A DNA stretch of 64,000 bases from Haberlea rhodopensis (Eukaryota > Streptophyta > Magnoliopsida > Lamiales > Gesneriaceae). The notes beneath the pieces were generated by a model that made no database searches, was not told the DNA's origin, and saw only the letters and a program-made list of their open reading frames with translations. This document shows, in pieces, positions 57,401 to 64,000 of the stretch. The DNA is taken from contig CAJQUN010000511.1 of assembly GCA_907163345.1 (NCBI GenBank), positions 186,001 through 250,000 of the forward strand. The letters run 5' to 3'. A program made the position numbers and the translations under genes. Each line of letters begins with the position of its first letter. Positions within the stretch are counted from its first letter, which is position 1.

Positions 57401-58800
57401 AGTAAACGCATCTAGGGATCTGGAAACAAACATCAGAGTAGATCTAATCTCATCTCTGATCACGAATGATGATATCTTTGCATGGAGAGCTCATGATCTG
57501 AGTGTGATCAGCCCAGACATCCTAGAACATCGGTTAAATGTGCTTCCAGGAGCCCTACCTGTCAAACAAAAGAAAATGCACTTTGGACCCGAAAAAGATA
57601 AGGCAATAAGATCAAGTGGAGGAACTCCTTCGGGTAGGTCATATTCGAGAAGTTCAATTCCAACGTGGCTCTCAAACGTGTCCTTGTACCTAAGAGCTAG
57701 GGAAAATGGAGGATGTGCATAGACTTCCGAGATCTTAATAAGGCATGCCCAAAAGATTGCTACCCATTACCAAGGATCGACCAGCTGGTTGATTCCACCA
57801 CAGGACATCAGTACTTATATTTAATGGACGCCTATCAAGGGTATCATCAAATCCCTTTGGCTGAGGAAGATCAGGATAATGTGAGTTTTGTCACTTCAGA
57901 TGGAACCTTCTGTTATGTTGTTATGCTCTTCGAGCTCAAAAATGCAGGGGCTGCTTATCAGCGATTGATGGACAAGGTATTCTCAAAACAGTTAGGCCGT
58001 AATGTTTAAATATATGTAGACAACATTCTGGTAAAATAAAAAAGAGGGATCAACCTCATAGCTGATCTTTCTGAGACATTCTCCACTCTCAGGTCCTACG
58101 GTTTAAAGTTAAAACCCCAGAAATGTGTGTTTGGGGTGAAAAGTGGAAAGTTTATGGGCTACATGTTGACAGGAAGGGTATAGAAACTAATCCAGAAAAA
58201 GTCAAATCCATATGTGATATGTCTCATCCGAAGAGCCTTCAGGAGGTACAACGCCTTACAGGAAAAATCGGTGCTTTGTCACTATTAATCTCTAGATCAG
58301 CTCATAGAAGTCTCCCATTTTCAAGATACTCCGGAAGGCAGATAAGTTTGAATGGAATGAGAAATGTGAGGAAGCATTCAAAGAGTTGAAAAAATACCTT
58401 GCCGAGCTCCCTATACTAGCTAAGCCTCTACTTGGGGAGCGATTATTATCTATCTGTCAGTGGCTGATGAGGCAATCAGCTCTGTTCTTGTGAAAGAGAT
58501 GCAAACATATCATCAACATATCTATTACTTATCTCATGCCTTAAAAGGTGCTGAGCTGAGGTACTCAGAGATCAAAAAGTTGGCCCTAATGATGATTATG
58601 ACAGCTAGGCGACTCAGGCCTTATTTCATGTCACATCCTATAACTGTGTTAACAAACATCTCTCTAGGAAAAATACTCAGTCGTGCAGATGTCTCCGGAC
58701 GGCTAGTCAAATGGACGACCCAGCTAGGAGAGTATGACATATAATACGAGCCCCTCACAACTATCAAAGCTCAGCCGTTAGCAGATTCATTGTAGAAACT
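57400..58800 (+). pseudogene. Reverse transcriptase and first RNase H of Tat element 2
   Basis: Pieces 57400-57722, 57713-58009, 58123-58389 and 58460-58744. The segment MCIDFRDLNKACPKDCYPLP, deleted in element 1, is kept here. The catalytic YVDD is YVDN (AAC at 58022-58024) and TAA lies just before it (58007-58009), so polymerase activity is lost. The RNase H part has LTNISLGKILSRADVSGRLV. Confidence 0.88.
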
Positions 58801-59128
58801 ATGCATCCCGAGAAAGAGGAGTTATGGAAGGTATTTGTTGATGGTTCCTCTTGTAATGAGGGAAGTAGAATTGGGTTGTGCTAGTATCTCCCAGTGGAGA
58901 TGAGGTCCAACTTGTAGTACGATTTGCTTTTGTGCCTCCAACAATGAAGCAGAATATGAGACAGTATTGACCGGATTGAGGGCTACTCGGAATGTTGGAG
59001 CTAAGCGCATACATGTCTTCTCTGATTCTCAACTAGTAACTCAACAGATGAATGTAGTCTACGAGGTTAAGAATGAAAAGTTAATTTAATATGCCAGTAC
59101 CATAGTCAAAGAGGAATTTCTAGAAGTA
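58800..59128 (+). pseudogene. Second RNase H domain of Tat element 2
   Basis: Broken frames read FVDGSSCNEGS, SNNEAEYETVLTGLRA and HVFSDSQLVTQQMN; here the FSDSQL Asp, mutated in element 1, is preserved. Stops (for example TAA near 59088) interrupt the frame. Confidence 0.8.
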
Positions 59129-60498
59129 ATGTTCAAACAGATCCCAAGAGAAGAGCATAGAAAAGCTGACAGCTTGGCAAGAATGACTAGTGCTCTTTGC
59201 ACTTGGCAAAACAGAAATGTGGTGTTTCAAGTTGAGTTAACCCATAGTCAAGATCATCCATTTGAATCTCTTGAAGAAAATGATTGGACAACAGATCTCT
59301 TAGACTATCTTACCAATGCTAAGCTCCCCGGTGATCCCAAAAAAGCCTACAGACTCAAGCAGAGGAGTCAGAGGTTCATACTTATTGAAGGAATCTTGTA
59401 CAAGAGGTCTTTTGCTCGACCACTTCTGCGTTGTTTGGGACCAAAAGAATCAGATTATGTATTGGGAGAAATCCATGAGGGATGTTGTGGAAATCATCTA
59501 GGAGCATACTTCCTAGCAAAGAAGGTGCTCATCGCTGGATATTTTTGGCCTACAATTCAGAAAGACTCTACAACTATAGTTATATCATGTGATAGTTGTC
59601 AGAGACATTCTAGACTTCAGCATCAACCAGCCATGATGATGAAAGCAATTGTGGCAGCATGCCCGTTTGATCAGTGGGGCATTGATATAGTAGGACCCTT
59701 TCCAACAGGAAGAGCTCAGAAGAGATTTTTAATTGTGGCTATTGATTATTTCTCAAAGTGGGTCGAAGCTGAGCCATTAACCAGAATCACAGAGAAAGAT
59801 GTCTTCAACTTCATCTGGAAAAACATTGTCTGCCGATATGGAGTCCCAATGAAGATTACCTTTGATAATGGAAGAAAATTCCAGGGGGATTTACTCCGGA
59901 CGTGGTCTGAAGAGTTAAAGATTCATCAGGCCTTTACTTCTGACACTTACCCTCAAAGCAATGGTCAGGTAGAGGTCACCAACAGGTCTCTGGTACATAG
60001 CATTAAAGCTAGGCTTGGGAAAGCAAAAGGAAATTTGGGTGGAAGAACTACCCACCGACCTGTGGTCCTATCGAACTACACCAAATATGGGAACATGTGA
60101 AACACCATTCAATATGGTCTATGGAAATGAGGCGGTGCTCCCAGCTGAGATTGGAGCAGAATCATCAAGAGTACATTTCTATGATGAGCAGAACAATTGA
60201 GAGAAGAGCTGCTGATCTTGATTTAATTCAAGGAAAAATGGAAGTTGCCGCCATCAGGATGGAAGTCTATCGTAGCCGCATTGCACGGATGTATAACCGA
60301 CGAGTTATTCATAAAAGTATCCATGTCGGAGACCTAGCACTGAGAAAGGTGCAAGTGGGCGAGCTAGCTCCTAAGTGAGAGGGTCCCTTTAAGATTGTAG
60401 AAAAGTTAAGTTCAGGAGCATATTACCTAGAAGGCCCTGAAGGGAAGACATTAAAGAGACATTGGAACGCATATCACCTCCGCAAATATTATTCTTAG
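59129..60498 (+). pseudogene. Integrase of Tat element 2
   Basis: Open for 323 codons from 59129: QIPREEHRKADSLARM (end of second RNase H), IHEGCCGNHLGAYF and CDSCQRH (HHCC finger), GIDIVGPFPTG (Asp), ITFDNGRKFQGDLL (Asp), YPQSNGQVEVTNRSLV (Glu). Frameshift near 60035 and further stops at 60198 and 60376. The natural C-terminus KRHWNAYHLRKYYS ends with TAG at 60496-60498. Confidence 0.9.
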
Positions 60499-60616
60499 TG
60501 CACGTCTTTTAATTTTCTTTTGTTGCAAAGATTGTGTTTTTGGATAATTTACTCTTTCATTATTTCAGTACAAATTTGAGAATTTCTATATTTTGTGGTA
60601 TACATAATTAAAGCAA

Positions 60617-61015
60617 GGGTTTTCACCCGACCTCAGGAGCATGTTTACGAGCTCACCTCAGCCCTGGTCATGCCAGGCTCAAGGGTTTTCACCCGACCTC
60701 AGGAGCACGTTTACGACGAGCTCACCTCAGCCCTGGTTACGCCAGGCTCAAGGGTTTTCACCTAACCTCGGGAGCACGTTTACGACGAGCTCACCTCAGC
60801 TCTGGTTACGCCAGGCTCAAGAGGTTTTCACCTAACCTCGGGAGCACGTTTACGACGAGCTCACCTCAGCCCTGGTTACGCCAGGTTCAAGGGTTTTCAC
60901 CCGACCTCAGGAGCACGTTTACGACGAGCTCACTTCAGCCTTGGTCACACCAGGCTCAAGGGTTTTTCACCCGATCTCAGGAGCACGTTTACGACGAGCT
61001 CACCTCAGCTCTGAT
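60617..61015 (+). repeat. 69-bp tandem array after pol, Tat element 2
   Basis: Six units of about 69 bp (GGGTTTTCACCCGACCTC at 60617, 60683, 60752, 60822, 60890, 60958). Each holds GGAGCACGTTTACGACGAGC and GCCCTGGTTACGCCAGGC. Homologous to the 55-bp units of element 1, which lack about 14 bp. Confidence 0.9.
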
Positions 61016-61018
61016 TAA

Positions 61019-61400
61019 TTGCCCTTACAGGGTAATTAATTATCAGAGCCGAGCTAATACGTGCTTCGTCCTATCTGTTTTACTTTGCCCTTACGGGGTA
61101 ATTAATTACCATAGCCGAGCTAATACGTGATTGGTTCTATATGTTTTTACTTTGCCCTTACATGGTAATTAATTAACTTAGCAGAGCTGATATGTGCTTG
61201 GTGCCATCTGTTTTACTTTGCCCTTACGGGGTAATTAATTATCATAGCGAGCTAATATGTGCTCAGTTCTATCTGTTTTTACCTTGCCATTACGTGGTAA
61301 TTAATAATCATAGCCGAGCTACCACGTTTGGTCCTATCTATTATTAATTGCCACGTTTGGTCCTATCTGTTATTACTTTGCCGTGTTGAAGTAATTAATT
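61019..61400 (+). repeat. 66-bp tandem array, Tat element 2
   Basis: About five to six units of 66-67 bp (TGCCCTTACGGGGTAATTAATT at about 61020, 61086, 61153, 61219, 61285), with GCCGAGCTAATACGTGCTT. Homologous to the 68-bp array of element 1 but without its G-box in most units. Confidence 0.88.
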
Positions 61401-61430
61401 AATAAAGCCAAGAGCTTCCACGCAATGTTC

Positions 61431-61852
61431 CTGTTTCAAACTTACACGCTTTCATAATATCAAGTTTAGTATCGTCACTGAGAACATGATACTCAACCAC
61501 ACGATGAATTCAATACAACAAGAATCTATTATTTATGCTCAATCATAAATAATTCCATATCAATGCAGTTCTGTCTATCAATCTATCACTCAACACTTTC
61601 TCATGCTGGTCATGCCAAATGCATCCATACCCAACTCCATGTCCGGACCACGTACATTTACATGTCCACCATACCACATATAACAAACTCAATTCACATA
61701 TCCGTTCCTTTATATTCAGTCATCACAATTATTCACATAATCGTTCCCTTATATTCAGTCATCGCAATTATTCACATATTCGTTCCCTTATATTCAGTCA
61801 TCAATTATTCACATATTCGTTCCCTTATATTCACTCATCACAATTGTGATAT
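61431..61852 (-). repeat. Inner part of a gypsy-type LTR, minus orientation
   Basis: The reverse complement of 61600-61700 resembles 7045-7130 of the gypsy LTR at 5271. Three to four copies of a unit of about 37 bp with ATTCGTTCCCTTATATTCAG occupy 61690-61850. No coding content. Confidence 0.6.
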
Positions 61853-64000
61853 CCCGAAATGATTATGTGGGTAATCATGCAATTAAGGGTTGTTAATTGT
61901 GAGCCTATGTGTTAAAGGCATGTTTTATGTGGGGGTGTTATATTTATTTTGATGATGTGGTTTAGGGAGCATGTTAGGTGTTTTTAATTGTTGTGTTGAT
62001 GTGGTAAAATAATAAAATATCAAGGGGAGATATTTTTATACATCGTATGAAATACCGGGACACAATTAAACACCACAAGATCACCCTACATGCAACCACC
62101 CTACCCCCCACTTGCATGCAACCCACGCCCCTCCCCTGTTTTTCTGGAAGCTGATTGACCAAGTAGGCCTTTTTGCACTTAGATATTTTCACTTTTGTCT
62201 CTTCCAAAAACCTCCTTCTTCCTTCCTTCATTTCGTCGACTATTTGGACTGCTACTAGGAAGAAAGTGATCGGATTTTACTAATCCCTTCTTGACGAAAA
62301 TCGAAGAGCAAAAGTGGTGAGGAATCACGCTGGTTCACTAACTTTTTCGTTTTTATGCATGTATGTTCTTCATAGCAGTTTTGGCATGCTAATGTTAGGT
62401 TCGATGAAACCTTGTTATGAGTACTTGCAAGTAATGTTTATGAAGCCCCTAGCATGTTTTGTTAAGTAACTTACATGCTTTATGTGTTAGATTTTCGTTT
62501 GTGAAAAGAGCTCCTCGAAAATCTGGGCAAGGGAAGTGCCCTGTTTGTATGTTGAGTAGGAGTTTTATTATGAAGATTTGAAGCATGCTAGCTTAGGTTT
62601 TGAGTAAACCTTTGACGTGAATACATACATGGTAGTTTGGAGAAATTACCAGAATATTTGTTTGAGCATGAACTACGGGTTATGTGGTAGTTTCATTGCT
62701 ATAAAGACGCATGTTCGAGAATTCTGGGCTGAGTAATTATGCCCTGTTTTTCAGAAGGTTGGTCGAGTACTGATGTAAATGGGTAATTGTAACGCACGTG
62801 GGTTGGAGTTTAGAGTATAAATTTGATATGAATACCCTCAGGGTAGTGTATTGCAGCTGCTAGCATAATTGTTTAAGCATGTGGTGTATTTATATGCTAG
62901 ATGTAAGGGTATGAAAATAAATGTTCGAGAATTCTGGAATGGTGTTTCTCGAACAGAGCATCTCGATCGATCGAAATTTCATCTCGATCGATCGAGCGAG
63001 GCAGAACCTTGGCTTTGAAAGAAGGCGTCTTCTCGATCGATCGAGAAGAGGGGCCGATCGATCGAGAGACCCAGAATGTTGAAAAATTTAAATTGTTATA
63101 TTTTGTTTAAATTTTGATATTGGATTGTAATGAGACATCTAATATTGTGTTGTACACTGGTGTAGAGCCTTCACAGACAGCTACACAGCGCAGGGGATAG
63201 AGTCCCACAACACACTACATTTTGGAAAGGTACGTAAGCGACGTACGGGCATCCCAACGGTAACATGTACCTTATGTTTGTCTATTTGACATATGATGAA
63301 TGTAATGTGATGCATTAAGAGTATGATACATGTTATTATGCATTGTTGTTGCATATTATGCATTTTGTTGCATATTGTGGTGTGGAATAAAGAGGTGTAT
63401 TCCACGAGTCAAAAGAGATCACAATGTAGATTTTAATGCTTATGCTTGTTATGTAGTAATGAAGCGGTGAGGATGGTACCGCTCATTATGAGATTATGTA
63501 GTAATGAAGCGGGGAGGATTGTCCGCTCATTATGAGATCATTTAGTAATGAAGCGGGGAGGATTGTACCGTTCATTATGAGATTGTGTAGTAATGAAGCG
63601 GGGAAGATGGTACCGCTCATTATGAGATATTGAAGCAAGAAGCATTAAAATAACTGTTGATATATGACTCAAAAACTGTGTAAAGAAAGAGGTGATATGT
63701 CATGACATTATTAAAGGATCCATAATTTCATATAATGTGTTTATTATGAGTTATGGTACAGGGACAACCAATGGGCGTTGTAAATGCTTGGAAATACAGG
63801 AAGTGCTTTGTATTTATGATTTGTGCATTTACGCTTTACATTCATATTATGTTAAATATGAATCACGGTATGCTCATGTGTTGGGGGTTGTCTTTGTAGG
63901 TGCATTCGATACAGAGAGCAGGGGTCGGGGTTGACATGATGAGCTTAAAGGAGTGCTAAAGGGGATAGCAGGATAGAGAAACTCTTCTGTATAGTTTTTT
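61853..64000 (+). repeat. Gypsy-type LTR, plus orientation, running off the window
   Basis: Starts TGATATCCCGAAATGATT at 61853. It has four TCGATCGATCGA sites (62965-63068), the inverted motif GGTACGTAAGCGACGTACG (63229-63247) and a 44-bp tandem repeat with AGTAATGAAGCGGGGAGGAT (about four copies, 63453-63630). This is the same order as in the LARD LTRs. No LTR end is seen before 64000. Confidence 0.7.

Larger units (their letters stand above)
54571..61430 (+). mobile_element. Second Tat-lineage gypsy element, 3' truncated
   Basis: The 5' LTR (54571-55198), primer site (55201), gag, protease, reverse transcriptase, two RNase H domains and integrase are in the same order as in element 1 and align with it throughout. 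Two tandem arrays follow pol. The antisense gene and 3' LTR are absent; similarity ends near 61430 at unrelated LTR sequence. Stops and frameshifts are more frequent than in element 1, so this copy is older. Confidence 0.9.

Overview
This is nuclear DNA from a flowering plant, probably a eudicot. It contains one intact intronless host gene, one decayed multi-exon host gene, Ty1/copia and Ty3/gypsy LTR retrotransposons, a plant-type hAT transposon, FAR1/MULE sequence and several MITE-like elements. There is no prokaryotic or organellar signature. I could not search databases, so names rest on motifs read from the translations, and boundaries rest on TG...CA ends, primer sites and target-site duplications (TSDs) read directly.

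Layout. 1-12.3 kb is a graveyard of LTR retrotransposons: a Tork-like copia on the minus strand with its 3' LTR (241-5270), gypsy-type LTR pieces in both orientations (5271-7832), an inverted copia 3' end with LTR (7833-9762), a minus-strand gypsy LTR (10048-11282) and another copia 3' end (11284-12326). 12.4-16.0 kb holds three DNA elements with legible TSDs: a 1.8-kb near-palindrome (12461-14247), a Harbinger-type MITE (14666-15265) and a hAT-type MITE (15483-16030). 16513-18423 is an intact cation/calcium exchanger gene of the CCX type (636 aa).

From 21.3 to 53.7 kb lies a minus-strand type-B response-regulator-like gene (receiver plus GARP/Myb domain), now a pseudogene. The intron that splits its GARP domain carries a hAT transposon (22243-52961) with a perfect 8-bp TSD, CATGGAAC. 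Nested inside the hAT are a FAR1/MULE-type sequence, a Harbinger-type MITE, a gag-only copia (25240-38318, TSD TATAT), a non-coding large retrotransposon derivative inside that copia (26598-34554, TSD AAATC), and a Tat-lineage gypsy (40321-50789, TSD ATAAT). The Tat element has tandem arrays after pol and an antisense gene whose two exons join in frame.

54571-61430 is a second, more decayed Tat element without a 3' LTR but with the same pair of tandem arrays. 61431-64000 is gypsy LTR sequence in opposite orientations, running off the window.

Only the CCX gene and perhaps the antisense retrotransposon gene look translatable as they stand. The most notable features are the nested insertion stack in one intron, the spliced antisense ORF, the paired tandem arrays (one with G-box and TGACGTA-like sites), and an inverted GTACGT...ACGTAC motif shared by five otherwise divergent LTRs.
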